64,000 bases of DNA from Paenibacillus sp. 1_12 (GCF_900114475.1 NZ_FOTE01000015.1:1-64000); one strand, 5' to 3'. Counted from the first letter of the stretch, positions 42,446 through 52,067 are shown. Program-made: numbers and translations. Notes: generated by a model from the letters alone, not told the origin.

Positions 42446-44533
42446 TTACCGCTCAAACAACCTGGCAAGCTCCACGTCACTGCGAACATCCTCCGCATAA
42501 TAGGTATAACCAAAGGTTCGCTTCACCCGCGCCATAAAGTAAGGCTTGTTATGCTGGCTCCAGAAAAATCCAAGCCGCTCCCAATGTCCGCAGGCTTCCT
42601 CGAGAAGAACGACAGCTTGCTCTTTATGCGATGTTTCCCCGTTTAGACGATACCGATTCAGCTCCAGGGCAGCGGCAAACTTGCAGCGGTAATAATGTCC
42701 CATCGACGCGTAGGCTTTTAAATCCAGCAATGTGCATTCTGCATGACTTCCTTTGTATTCACCAAGCTTTGTATCCAAATGTGCAGCCATCAGCTCTGTT
42801 GCTTGAGCCGACTCATCAAGAATGCTTATAATATCGACAGGCGTCTCCGTGTACTGCGCTTGTAATTTATCTAATTGTCCCTTGTGTTCTGCTTGGGCAT
42901 ACTCAGCCACACCCATTACACCAACACCTGGCATCGGAACACCGTCGACAAAATCCAGAATGGTCTTGAACCCGCTTACCTGAGACAAGCAGCTCTCCGC
43001 ATGCCACTGAAAATCGTAATCGATCCAGAACAAGCGATTTACTGCAGGAATCACTCGTGAGGCAACTCTCAAGCCCTGCAAAAAGTCTGGAGCATGCTGC
43101 GGTCCATATGGCTTTTCCAGAAGCTGTGTCCAAGTCGTATCATCGGTTTCCGGATCATAGGCGAGCCGCCCCCACAGCTGGAACTGCAGCAAATGACGTT
43201 CAAAATCGTACTTCCACGTTTTATGCCCATGGTCGATATGTTGAAAATCTCTGCCCCACAAATAGCCGTCCGAGCCCCAATAAAACCCTTTAATGTAGGG
43301 CTTGATCATACCCTTCACATACGCTCTCACATAATCGGGATCTCCCCAGCGATGGGTAAATACATCATCATTACGCACTGTATAAAGAATCTGGGTTGAT
43401 GACAAATCAATCCCATCCCAAGCATCCCACAGCTTCTCGAACTGCGGCTCCGGGTGTGAATAGGCGTGTGCATTCGAATATTTCCAGCTGATATAGAACT
43501 GTTCTGGATCGAATAATGGCTGAACCAGCTCCTTGATTTCCTTGCCTGCGCTCTGCATATTCGTGCGGTGAATGAACGGAATCGTCCGTCCCGACTGCTT
43601 GATTGCATCCACGTACGTTTCCACGATCCACTGCTCACGTTCATGTCCACTGCCATCCATCCATTCGCTTGCCGATGTCCCCAGACCTTTAAGCTCCGGA
43701 TAGGTTAATAGCACCTGCAGCACCATCTCACGAATGTAGTCGCGAATCACCTCGGATTGTCCGCGGAAGCGATTTAGCGGCAGCCCCACCCGATGAATCA
43801 ATTCATCATACATATCACCATAATCGCCAACATTTTCGGGAAGTCCTAATCCGCGTGCCACTTCCGGCGTCAGCCTGATATTCCAGGTAAATAAATAAAT
43901 ATCGATGCCACGATTAGTAGCATGACGAAACAGCTCACGGAAAAAACGAATATTGCGGTCAATTTGCACATCGCTATATGGATTCGTTTCCCTGAATTTT
44001 GATGAGACGACCATCAGATGAAAAGGGTGCTCCGACCATAGACTGAGACAATTGTAGCGATTCAACGCTAGCATATCGATATAAGCACGCCAAAAGTCGA
44101 TATCCATACAAGTAGCCGTATTGTGAACGAATGGGTCTCCATCATCAAACGGAACATAAGGAAGGTTGTACTTGATACCACGAATCCCAAGCGCAGGCTG
44201 TCGTCTGATTTCCTCCTGCGGCTTCAAATCCGCACCGCGTCCAATCCTTTCTGCCCATTCCAAGCAGCCATACATGACGCCTCGGGAATCCGAACCTTCA
44301 ATGTGTACCCTGTTTCCGCTTTTATAAATGCGAAAGGCTTCTTGAGCATATAAAGGAGCCTGGTTTCGTACTGTCTGGATTTTACGAATCAGGATACCGT
44401 TTTCAGGCAGCACTACCGTTCCATGTCCCTCAAACTGCTCGATAAAATAAACACCTTTAAGCTGCAAAGCATTTTTCAGCTGCTCCACGCCAAATTGAAT
44501 AACAGCATCGCGATGATTGTATATCAGCTTCAA
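42446..44533 (-). CDS. Large GH67/GH20-like glycoside hydrolase
   Basis: The 695-aa cytosolic protein has an N-terminal alpha/beta domain like that before GH20 and GH67 barrels (EAFRIYKSGNRVHIEGSDSR, GVMYGCLEWAERIG), then a TIM barrel: RGIKYNLPYVPFDDG, FWRAYIDMLALNRYNCLSLW, TNRGIDIYLFTWNI, GLGTSASEWM (candidate catalytic Glu), GFYWGSDGYLWGRDFQHIDH, and a helical C-terminus. Databases often call such proteins alpha-glucuronidase-like; the substrate is not known. TTG 44533 is the likely start since AGGGAGG lies eight bases upstream; longer readings place that site inside the gene. Confidence 0.75.
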   Translation of the reverse strand: MKLIYNHRDAVIQFGVEQLKNALQLKGVYFIEQFEGHGTVVLPENGILIRKIQTVRNQAPLYAQEAFRIYKSGNRVHIEGSDSRGVMYGCLEWAERIGRGADLKPQEEIRRQPALGIRGIKYNLPYVPFDDGDPFVHNTATCMDIDFWRAYIDMLALNRYNCLSLWSEHPFHLMVVSSKFRETNPYSDVQIDRNIRFFRELFRHATNRGIDIYLFTWNIRLTPEVARGLGLPENVGDYGDMYDELIHRVGLPLNRFRGQSEVIRDYIREMVLQVLLTYPELKGLGTSASEWMDGSGHEREQWIVETYVDAIKQSGRTIPFIHRTNMQSAGKEIKELVQPLFDPEQFYISWKYSNAHAYSHPEPQFEKLWDAWDGIDLSSTQILYTVRNDDVFTHRWGDPDYVRAYVKGMIKPYIKGFYWGSDGYLWGRDFQHIDHGHKTWKYDFERHLLQFQLWGRLAYDPETDDTTWTQLLEKPYGPQHAPDFLQGLRVASRVIPAVNRLFWIDYDFQWHAESCLSQVSGFKTILDFVDGVPMPGVGVMGVAEYAQAEHKGQLDKLQAQYTETPVDIISILDESAQATELMAAHLDTKLGEYKGSHAECTLLDLKAYASMGHYYRCKFAAALELNRYRLNGETSHKEQAVVLLEEACGHWERLGFFWSQHNKPYFMARVKRTFGYTYYAEDVRSDVELARLFER

Positions 44534-44840
44534 TGAATTGTCCTCCCTCAATAACATGACTTGTGCAAAATAACTTGCGTGATCAACAACTATGAAGACT
44601 GGCCCCATGTTACCACGGATCTGCGCGGCGCTGAACAGACACTTTTTGCACTGTTGGAGGTAATACTATGTACCTGTTATCCCAAGGAAGCCTTAGCACT
44701 GTCTACTCCTTCATTTATCGTAAAAAGGGAGAAAATAATCGCAAGCAAGCGCATCTTTTACACAGGTAAGACAAAAATTGATCTGCCCTATTAATCACAG
44801 AAAACATAGAATTTAGACACGTTTGAGCTTACTTATATCA

Positions 44841-44883
44841 AAAAAATCGCACCATTCTATCCATTGGGACGGAATGATACGAT
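44841..44883 (-). terminator. Terminator of the coiled-coil protein gene
   Basis: On the minus strand ATCGTATCATTC pairs with GAATGGTGCGAT (44883-44846, wobble and one mismatch), followed by TTTTTTG. It lies about 55 bases past the stop. Confidence 0.7.
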
Positions 44884-44936
44884 CTCTGCCTGATGCTGAA
44901 AGAAGTTGTAAGCACAGTAAAGAATCTAACTCTGAT

Positions 44937-45368
44937 TTACTTGTTTTTCAAACGATCGACGTCTGACTCCAATGCGAAAATACGCTTGTTAACAATGTTA
45001 AATTGATGCCCGTGGTCGATGATAGCTTCTGCATGATTTCCTATTCCTGTTTCATTTTGCTTCAGCCGCTCATTGATCTCCAGAACAGCTTGACGGATGA
45101 ATGGAATCTCTTTGACATCTTCCTTGGTAGCCAGCGTGGCCATGATAACCTTGATATCCGAGATATCTTTGGAGTTGCTTTCAACTTTCTGCTCCAAACC
45201 GTCAAATCTACCTTCCAATGCATCGAATCTGTTCTCCAAAGTGTCAAACCTTATTTCCAATGCATCAAACCTGTTCTCCAACCGATCAAAACGTTGCGTA
45301 GTGTTGACTTGCTCAACCTTAATTTCCTTCAATTCTGTTAAAATTTGCTGCAATATCAGGTCGCTCAT
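44937..45368 (-). CDS. Coiled-coil protein with RFDALEN repeats
   Basis: The 143-aa protein is nearly all helix. Residues about 25-60 are tandem heptads RFDRLENRFDALEIRFDTLE and onward, which form a parallel coiled coil; the rest continues as helix (EINERLKQNETGIGNHAEAI). Such proteins are frequent in Paenibacillus and often precede or accompany membrane or phage genes; the role is unknown. GGGAGG is eight bases before the ATG. Confidence 0.75.
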   Translation of the reverse strand: MSDLILQQILTELKEIKVEQVNTTQRFDRLENRFDALEIRFDTLENRFDALEGRFDGLEQKVESNSKDISDIKVIMATLATKEDVKEIPFIRQAVLEINERLKQNETGIGNHAEAIIDHGHQFNIVNKRIFALESDVDRLKNK

Positions 45369-45548
45369 CAGATTAACCTCCCGAACTATTGATGTTCAAA
45401 CAGCATACCAAAGAGATGACTCTTTTTCCATAGAGACTTACTGGATAAGTAGGTGGATCATAATAAAATAAGAACTTATGTTCTTGTTTTATTGTGTCAA
45501 ACATTTATTTCCATATCAAGCTATTAATTGGTGTACATCCATCGCACC

Positions 45549-47264
45549 TTACGAACCAAATTGTGCCTGATGCAGCCGGCTGTATACACCACCTGCAGCT
45601 ATCAACTCACCGTGTCGGCCCTGCTCGGATATGCCATCCTCGGTAACGACAATGATCCGATCGGCATTCTTAATGGTAGCCAGCCGATGTGCGATAATGA
45701 GCGTCGTACGTCCTTTGGACAGCTCGGTCAGCGACTGCTGAATAGCCGCTTCGGTTTCTGTATCCAGCGCCGAGGTCGCTTCATCAAGGATCAGAATCGG
45801 CGGGTTTTTCAAAAACATTCTGGCAATTGCAAGCCGCTGCTTTTGCCCACCTGACAACTTCACGCCACGCTCGCCGATGATCGTATCCATGCCAAGCTCC
45901 TGCGAACGGATAAACTCCTCCAGCCGCGCACGTCGGGCAGCTTCCCATATTTCCTCTTCGCTTGCGCCCAGCTTGCCATAGGCGATATTTTCCCGCAAGG
46001 TTCCGGTGAACAAAAATACATCCTGCTGGACAATACCGATTTGCCTACGAAGCGAAGCCAGCTTCATTTGGCGAATGTCGATCCCGTCAATTTTGATGCT
46101 TCCTTCCTGTACCTCATAGAAACGAGGCAGCAGGCTGCAAATTGTGGATTTGCCGGCACCGGACGGACCGACAAACGCGATCGTTTCCCCTTGATGGATA
46201 GTCAAATCGATGTTGTGCAGCACATGAGACTGCTCTTCATAGCCGAATGAAACTCCGCGATAGCGAATATCTCCGCGAAGCGGACCTACATCTACCGCAT
46301 CTGGAACATCGTCAATATCCGGGGCTGTCTCCAGCAGCTCCGTGTATCTTTTAAAACCAGCAATCCCTTTCGGATAGCTCTCAATAACCGTATTGATCTT
46401 CTGAATGGGCTGCAAAAAGACATTGGTCAGCAGCACAAACCCAATAAACGATCCATAGCTCATCGACTCATTCAGCACAAACCAAGTTCCGCTAATGAGC
46501 ACAATAAGTGAGACCGAGCGCATCAGCAGGTAGCTGATCGACGAATTCCAAGCCATAATTTTGTAGGCAAGCAGCTTGGTTAGCCGGTAGCGCCCGTTGT
46601 TCACGGCAAACAGCGACTTTTCAAATTCTTCATTCGAAAAAGCCTGTACCACGCGAATACCGCCTACATTGTCCTCCACGCGTGCATTAAAGTCGGCAAT
46701 ATCGGCAAACATGCGTCGGAACGCAGCTGTCATTTTTTTGTTGAAATAGATCGAAAAGAAAATAAGGAACGGTACCATTGCAAATGTAAGAATCGCCAGC
46801 TTCACGTTGATCGACAGCATAATGGCAAACGCTCCAAGCAGCGTCATAATGGCAATGAACAAATCCTCGGGCCCATGATGCGCAACCTCGCCAATTTCCA
46901 TCAAATCGTTGGTCATGCGGGAAACAAGATGGCCCGTTTTATTGTTGTCAAAAAAACGGAACGACAGCTTCTGTACATGCTCAAACAGCTTGCGCCGCAT
47001 GTCCGTTTCAATATTGATCCCGAGCTTGTGCCCCCAATAGTTGATTACAAATTGCATGCACATATTGAATACATAAATCACTAAGAGTCCTACGCACGCC
47101 CATAAAATCAGTGTCCAATTTTTGCTTGGGAGCAATTTGTCCACCACCTGATTAACGGCCAAGGGGAACCCGAGCTCCAGTAAAGCCGCAAATACCGCGC
47201 AAGCAAAATCGAGAATAAAAAGCCCTTTATAAGGCCGGTAATAAGAAAAAAAGCGGCGAATCAT
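45549..47264 (-). CDS. ABC exporter half-transporter (MdlB/YknV-like)
   Basis: The 571-aa protein fuses a six-helix exporter domain (FFSYYRPYKGLFILDFACAV; WNSSISYLLMRSVSLIVLIS) with an ATPase: Walker A GPSGAGKST, signature LSGGQKQRLAIARMFL, Walker B PILILDEATSALD. It works as a dimer, here with no partner gene beside it, so probably a homodimer. ATG 47264 (MIRRFFSYY) fits family length; the frame begins at 47324. A Fur-like site lies 62-76 bp upstream, suggesting export of a siderophore or other iron-linked compound. Confidence 0.88.
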   Translation of the reverse strand: MIRRFFSYYRPYKGLFILDFACAVFAALLELGFPLAVNQVVDKLLPSKNWTLILWACVGLLVIYVFNMCMQFVINYWGHKLGINIETDMRRKLFEHVQKLSFRFFDNNKTGHLVSRMTNDLMEIGEVAHHGPEDLFIAIMTLLGAFAIMLSINVKLAILTFAMVPFLIFFSIYFNKKMTAAFRRMFADIADFNARVEDNVGGIRVVQAFSNEEFEKSLFAVNNGRYRLTKLLAYKIMAWNSSISYLLMRSVSLIVLISGTWFVLNESMSYGSFIGFVLLTNVFLQPIQKINTVIESYPKGIAGFKRYTELLETAPDIDDVPDAVDVGPLRGDIRYRGVSFGYEEQSHVLHNIDLTIHQGETIAFVGPSGAGKSTICSLLPRFYEVQEGSIKIDGIDIRQMKLASLRRQIGIVQQDVFLFTGTLRENIAYGKLGASEEEIWEAARRARLEEFIRSQELGMDTIIGERGVKLSGGQKQRLAIARMFLKNPPILILDEATSALDTETEAAIQQSLTELSKGRTTLIIAHRLATIKNADRIIVVTEDGISEQGRHGELIAAGGVYSRLHQAQFGS

Positions 47265-47325
47265 CTCAATCACTTTCCTTTCTCTGTATCCGAATAAAAT
47301 TGTTCTCTGTCCCATCATAATCAAT

Positions 47326-47340
47326 TGAGAATCATTTTTA
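47326..47340. promoter_or_regulatory. Fur-like site before the ABC exporter
   Basis: TGAGAATCATTTTTA matches 11 of 14 fixed positions of the 7-1-7 Fur motif TGATAATnATTATCA. Weaker than the two boxes in the iron module, so only a candidate. Confidence 0.4.
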
Positions 47341-47408
47341 AATCCCCAATTCCATTATTAGTAAAATTTTCATACAGCTGCACGGAATAACTGACAACCT
47401 ACCTCTGT

Positions 47409-48293
47409 TTAATGGGGGAAAATTCCGCTTGGTTCCTGCTCTGATTCCTCTTCGGCAAAGTGGGTCTTCCCGGAAGCTTTGCGGTACTCTGAGGGTGACA
47501 TACCCGTCTGTTTTTTAAATATTCGCGAAAAATAATACAGCTCCATTCCGATTTCATCAGCTATGGCAGAGATCGTGTGCTCGGTTGTAGTGAGTAGCCT
47601 GCGTGCTATGTCCAGACGTTTTTTGTTAATATACACGATCGGCGAAAGGCCCATCATGGTTTTGAAATAGTGCATAAAATAATTGGGGTGGAAGTGCACC
47701 AGCTTGGCCAGCTCATCCACCGTCATCTGCTCGGACAAGTGGCTCTCAATGTAAGACAGCACGCTGTGAATTTTCGATGCGCTTGTAGTTGCGGCCAAAT
47801 GCGGCTGCTCGGTGGACTGCTCGATATATTCGGAAATAATCTCCAGCAGGATGGATTTGATCCTTAGCGGTGCTGTCACAGTGTTACTGCGATGCAGCTC
47901 AACCAATTGCTGAAATTGCTGCTCCAGCCGCGCTTCATCCTGAACCTGAATCCAATGAGGCTGCTCCAGCATTTGAAACAAATTCACATCTCCTACCGTA
48001 GCCGAAAAATGACACCAATATTTGCCCAGGGGATCCTCATCATCTCGCGCATAGGCCATTTTCATCCCGGCTGGCAGCAGATACAGCTGACCCGGCTTAG
48101 GATAATAATCTTTCCCGCGAATATGTATCCAGCCGCTGCCTTCACGTATAAAATAGAGCCGGTTCACATCCGTCAGCCGATATGAATCCCTCCAGCTCGG
48201 TCCAACCTTCGTATAATGAGCCATCTGCATCATGATTTGCGCATTTTCCAAATAACTTCGTATTAATTGCAGCTGCAGCTTTTCCTGATCCAT
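47409..48293 (-). CDS. AraC-family regulator with cupin sensor
   Basis: The 294-aa protein has a cupin sensor (YFIREGSGWIHIRGKDYYPK, PGQLYLLPAGMKMAYARDDE) and AraC domain (MTVDELAKLVHFHPNYFMHY, HTISAIADEIGMELYYFSRI, GMSPSEYRKASG). ATG 48293 has GGAGG five bases upstream within the longer frame. It is divergent from the 48823-49894 gene pair and its likely regulator. Confidence 0.88.
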   Translation of the reverse strand: MDQEKLQLQLIRSYLENAQIMMQMAHYTKVGPSWRDSYRLTDVNRLYFIREGSGWIHIRGKDYYPKPGQLYLLPAGMKMAYARDDEDPLGKYWCHFSATVGDVNLFQMLEQPHWIQVQDEARLEQQFQQLVELHRSNTVTAPLRIKSILLEIISEYIEQSTEQPHLAATTSASKIHSVLSYIESHLSEQMTVDELAKLVHFHPNYFMHYFKTMMGLSPIVYINKKRLDIARRLLTTTEHTISAIADEIGMELYYFSRIFKKQTGMSPSEYRKASGKTHFAEEESEQEPSGIFPH

Positions 48294-48822
48294 ATTAGCC
48301 TCCAATAGACTGATAACTCCTTAGTATTGTGTAAATTTATACTACTATCATACATCCTCAGAATGCCTTTTGCATACTACAATACATACATAAGCTGCTC
48401 ACGCACAAGCTTGATGCCACATACGAGGCCAAGGTGCTGATGCTAACTTCAATACAGTGTTGATGAAGTGTACTTTGCTGAAATAAGACTCAGCAGCAAT
48501 TAGTGAGAAAGTTGGCTTCGCCAATTCTAAGCGAATGCCAAGAAGAATTGTGCTCCGTAAACTCTAGAAGTACGGTAAATAATGAGCGGCGCTGCCAAAT
48601 GATCCTGGAGAAGCGTCAGCGGTCGCCTTTGAAATCGTGAATAAACCTATTAATCTCATCCAATTTCACGATTTCAACAGTGATCGGAAGGATATTTGGC
48701 CGCGCAGCGGGACGTATTCACCGGACTTCAAAGATATTGCTTACGAAGCTAGTTTTCCACCAAATCTCTAAGCGATTGCTTACGAAGCCAGTTGGTTTCG
48801 CAAACTTTAAGGAGGACTATCC
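48294..48822. other. Long leader with repeat copies upstream of the PhyH pair
   Basis: No gene is seen. The tract holds three degenerate repeat copies listed separately and possible stem pairs such as AAATCGTGAA/TTCACGATTT (48630-48676), a 10-bp inverted repeat. A long 5' leader for the operon at 48823 is possible. Confidence 0.4.
48510..48815 (+). repeat. Degenerate copies of the GCTTACGAAG / AGTTTGC repeat family
   Basis: GCTTACGAAGC occurs at 48739 and 48778, 39 bp apart, each followed by AGTT and CTAAG/TTTAAG; an earlier partial copy AGTTGGCTTCGCCAATTCTA starts at 48510. The last copy ends in GCAAACTTTAAGGAGG, so the repeat runs into the ribosome site of the gene at 48823. The same family forms the 37-bp array at 55120-55260, in the same orientation relative to its downstream gene. 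Confidence 0.6.
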
Positions 48823-49113
48823 ATGAGCTCAACCAGACAAAAGATTTTGATACTCCATTCCAGTGAACCCGATCTTGAGAGCCGTACCGTAGCCTGGGCG
48901 CTCTATGACAGCACCATTCCCAAGGGGCAGCTGCAGATGAACACGGGCGATTCCAATGAGCCCATCTACGGTTCCGTGCTTGACGCTATGCGCGACGGCT
49001 GGAACGTAATCCAGCTGCCAACGATGCCGATCTTCCGTACTGGCTTTGAACATGAACAAGGACATCTGCCTTATGAAACTGTATTGGAAAAGAAGGTGAC
49101 CATCGATGAGTAA
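48823..49113 (+). CDS. Unrecognised 96-aa protein coupled to PhyH
   Basis: The protein starts with KILILHSSEPDLESRTVAWA, contains GSVLDAMRDGWNVIQLPTMP and ends acidic. It resembles no family I can name; the layout suggests a small alpha/beta domain. AGGAGG stands nine bases before the ATG. Its end overlaps the dioxygenase start by eight bases, so the two are translated together. Confidence 0.65.
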   Translation: MSSTRQKILILHSSEPDLESRTVAWALYDSTIPKGQLQMNTGDSNEPIYGSVLDAMRDGWNVIQLPTMPIFRTGFEHEQGHLPYETVLEKKVTIDE

Positions 49114-49894
49114 CATTGAAAAGCAGCATTTACTGACCGCCAAGCAAATGGCCGAATTTGCCGTTAATGGCTTTCTCAGACTGGATGAAATTGTACCGCA
49201 AGAACTGAATGAAGCCGCATATAAGGAGCAACGCGAATTTCAGGGTAATGGCTCGACCTATTGGAATGAATCCAAGGTGATTCAGGATATCTTTAATCTG
49301 CCGCAGGTGAAGGGAGCTCTTCAAAGCTTTGTCGGTCAATACCCTATCTATGACCATTCGTTTATGCATATTGTTCGCGCCAAGCATCTTAAAGGACAAG
49401 GCTACCATGCCGATTCCGTGATCGATACACGCCCATTCGGTTACGATATTCAAGCATTCTATTTCTCCCATGACGCGCCGGATGAAATGGGCCCCACCCT
49501 TGTGCTCCCTGGCTCGCATCTGCGTAAGGTCAGCAACGGCAGCATTGGCCGATATAAAAATATCGTAGGACAAAAACGGATGGTAGCCAAAGCCGGTACA
49601 ATCGGTTTTCTCCATCATGGTATTTGGCATTGCGCACAGCCGAACCATACAGATGAAACCCGCTATGTGTTCAAGCTTCGGCTGCGCCCTGGACAAGAGC
49701 AGCGCAGTCTGTTCAATACCGATGGCTACAACAGCGATGAGGTTCGTGATGTGTTCAAAAAAGCGTACCACCCTTGGTGCGGTGACGAAGCTCGTGTCAA
49801 TCAGATCCAAACCGCCAAGTTTTGGCGTTTCTTATGCGGTGATGACAAGATTGACACCTCATTTGAGGGCGCGCTGACCCGAATGGGCTTATAA
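49106..49894 (+). CDS. Phytanoyl-CoA dioxygenase (PhyH) family oxygenase
   Basis: The 262-aa protein has the iron/2-oxoglutarate double-stranded beta-helix. The metal triad is visible as HxD in GYHADSV and the distal His in LHHGIWHCAQPN; the 2-oxoglutarate Arg is likely in TRYVFKLRLRP. PGSHLRKVSNG is typical of PhyH enzymes. It hydroxylates a small molecule that cannot be named. Cotranscribed with the 96-aa protein and probably controlled by the divergent AraC regulator. Confidence 0.87.
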   Translation: MSNIEKQHLLTAKQMAEFAVNGFLRLDEIVPQELNEAAYKEQREFQGNGSTYWNESKVIQDIFNLPQVKGALQSFVGQYPIYDHSFMHIVRAKHLKGQGYHADSVIDTRPFGYDIQAFYFSHDAPDEMGPTLVLPGSHLRKVSNGSIGRYKNIVGQKRMVAKAGTIGFLHHGIWHCAQPNHTDETRYVFKLRLRPGQEQRSLFNTDGYNSDEVRDVFKKAYHPWCGDEARVNQIQTAKFWRFLCGDDKIDTSFEGALTRMGL

Positions 49895-49934
49895 GAGAAA
49901 CAATCAGAGCTTTTGATCAAAATCACCCAACACA

Positions 49935-49976
49935 AAGAGGCTGTCCCACAAGTCAATGACTTCGGGACAGCCTCTT
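49935..49976. terminator. Bidirectional terminator between PhyH and the synthase gene
   Basis: AAGAGGCTGTCCC (49935-49947) pairs perfectly with GGGACAGCCTCTT (49964-49976). It separates two converging genes. Confidence 0.8.
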
Positions 49977-49998
49977 CATTCATGCGATGGGTATACTA

Positions 49999-50817
49999 TC
50001 ATTCTGCTGTTGCCTGCTTGACTATTTCAATAACAGCAGCACGATTGAGCTTTTCTTCTCCAGCTTCCAGAGCTGAGAGTGTGCCATGAGCCAGAGCTAA
50101 CGGCAATTTGCAGAAATCAAACACAGGACCAGGCTTCAAATTAGCCACATACCTGTCAGCTAAAGCTAGATTGCCGCGAGTGTAGGCAAACATTTCATCC
50201 GTACCCCACTGATCGGGGAAATAATCGACGCCCCGTTCCAGATCCTCTTTACGATTACGAAGAATGTTAACAGCCTGTAAGCCGCGGCCAAAAGCTACAG
50301 CCTCCGTATAATCCGATTCAGTGCCGTCGTGCCATAGCCATAACTCAGACAGCAGCACACCCACCGCACCTGCTACACAATAGGTATAGCTGTCCAAATC
50401 CTCTTTGGTATGAACCTGCCAGTCCCTTTCAACCCAGTCTGCCATTTCTCTGGCCATGGTTGAAGTTGATTCCCGCACCACTTCGCTCGCCGACAATGGG
50501 CAGAATCGGACCCAATCCGCCAAGCGTAATGTAACCTCAGGCAAAACCGATTTATACGGGTTTAACAGTGCTGCCAAAGCTTCGTCATAGGTCGGTTGAT
50601 GGAGAATTTCACTGATCGCCTTTAATAGTGTAATCTTGATCTCAACCGCTAGAGAAGGGTCATCCTCAATCTCATCAATTGCTCGCATGCATAGGTAAGC
50701 AGAAGCTACAGCCTCCTGCAATCCAGGTACAAGACGGCTGATCGGTATAAAGAAAGTTCGGCTGGTTTCAGCCAATACATCCATCGCATCTTGATATAAA
50801 GCGCTCGTCTCATTCAT
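49999..50817 (-). CDS. Squalene/phytoene synthase-like enzyme
   Basis: The 272-aa protein has the all-helical head-to-head prenyl synthase fold. First metal motif DEIED is present (AYLCMRAIDEIEDDP). The second, normally QxxNxxRDxxED, reads LQAVNILRNRKEDLERG, with Asn for the first Asp. SRTFFIPISRLVPGLQEAVA is typical of the N-terminus. It may condense or hydrolyse farnesyl diphosphate, as YisP does. No carotenoid or hopanoid genes are adjacent. Confidence 0.8.
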   Translation of the reverse strand: MNETSALYQDAMDVLAETSRTFFIPISRLVPGLQEAVASAYLCMRAIDEIEDDPSLAVEIKITLLKAISEILHQPTYDEALAALLNPYKSVLPEVTLRLADWVRFCPLSASEVVRESTSTMAREMADWVERDWQVHTKEDLDSYTYCVAGAVGVLLSELWLWHDGTESDYTEAVAFGRGLQAVNILRNRKEDLERGVDYFPDQWGTDEMFAYTRGNLALADRYVANLKPGPVFDFCKLPLALAHGTLSALEAGEEKLNRAAVIEIVKQATAE

Positions 50818-50940
50818 TATGTTGGCCTTTCCTTATATGGATTTGGTTAAAATAAACGGTCAATAACGCGTTTATACATGTAAATTTATTTTAGGACATT
50901 TTGGTAGGCAAAAACAAGTCCTATTGAGACAGACTGCCCC

Positions 50941-51600
50941 TTAATCACAAATTTTCTCTAAATCGTCGATAACTTCCTGCAAGCTCATTTCACTCATGGA
51001 ATGAATCCTTAAATCATATTGATCAAAAATAATCGACTTGGTTACTTCATTAGGCACAATGACACAATGTAAACCCGCTGCTTTGGCTGCCTTTGCACCA
51101 TTGGATGAGTCCTCAAAAGCGATCGCTTCTTCTGCCGCTACCCCAAGCTCCTCTATGGCTTTTATATATAACGCGGGGTCTGGCTTTACCTTCTCAACCT
51201 GATCACCTGTTTTAATAACCTGAAAATAATCGAAGATCCCAAGCTCTTTTAAATAACCTTCCACCCAAGCTCGGTTAGAGCTCGAGGCAAGTCCGATTTT
51301 CAAACCGAGCTCCTGAGCTGAATCCAGATAGTCCTTGACTCCGTCCCGAATTTCCGTCGATTGTATTTTCAATAAATAACTTTCTTTGGCCAGCTTTCGA
51401 ACGACCGCCGTTTCAGCCAAGCCAACCTTAGCCTCGATAAATTGATTCAGCAGCGCATCGTGAGTACCGATAACCTTCACAAATTCCTCTAAAGGATATT
51501 CAACATTGTACGTTCGCAGCACTTCATTATAAGCTTCAAACCATACGGTTTCTGTATCAATAATCAGTCCGTCAAAATCAAATACAACCGCCTTAATCAT
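50941..51600 (-). CDS. HAD-family hydrolase, beta-phosphoglucomutase-like
   Basis: The 219-aa enzyme has motif I VVFDFDGLIIDTETVW (nucleophile Asp in DFDG), motif II LASSSNRAWV, the Lys in VEKVKPDPALY and motif IV AFEDSSNGAKAAKAAG. It belongs to the GS1/YhcW/PgmB subgroup with a helical cap and dephosphorylates or isomerises sugar phosphates. The exact substrate is open. Confidence 0.87.
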   Translation of the reverse strand: MIKAVVFDFDGLIIDTETVWFEAYNEVLRTYNVEYPLEEFVKVIGTHDALLNQFIEAKVGLAETAVVRKLAKESYLLKIQSTEIRDGVKDYLDSAQELGLKIGLASSSNRAWVEGYLKELGIFDYFQVIKTGDQVEKVKPDPALYIKAIEELGVAAEEAIAFEDSSNGAKAAKAAGLHCVIVPNEVTKSIIFDQYDLRIHSMSEMSLQEVIDDLEKICD

Positions 51601-52067
51601 AAAAGAACCCCCTATTCATATGCTTGCTTATTTACGATGCCATATACAATTATTCAATTATTCAATCATCCCATGTAAAAAATCTATTGGGGCGCTCCAG
51701 CACAACATCGTTACTGCACATACCCCTTGGTTTTCCTAAAGGATAGAGGCATCGTTATCGGAGGTCACAAGCTCCATTGTCTGAAGATACTGCAGGTTTC
51801 AGGAATAAATAGGAAATTCATGAGGATTGGCGAAGATCGATGATGCGATCAGCAGCCTCAACCACTATCGTACCATAAAAATTAAAAAATAAAGCTTTGA
51901 TCATTATCTATTTACAAAATCTATTTACAAATCTTTAACACTTTACCACTCTACTATAATAAAATAATAATCAACTATTTGTCATCTGTAAATATAACTA
52001 AAAAACTATTTTTCAACTGATTTCAATATTTATAATGATAGTCCAATGCATGTGCAGGCACTACAAA
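51601..52067. other. Gene-free AT-rich tract
   Basis: I see no gene and no strong structure; only short ATTCAATTATTCAAT-type repeats near 51650 and an A/T-rich segment at 51870-52040. Confidence 0.4.

Noticed and set aside
44561-44794. Plus-strand frame of 77 aa
   Set aside because: No ribosome site and no family; overlaps the upstream region of the GH67/GH20-like gene.
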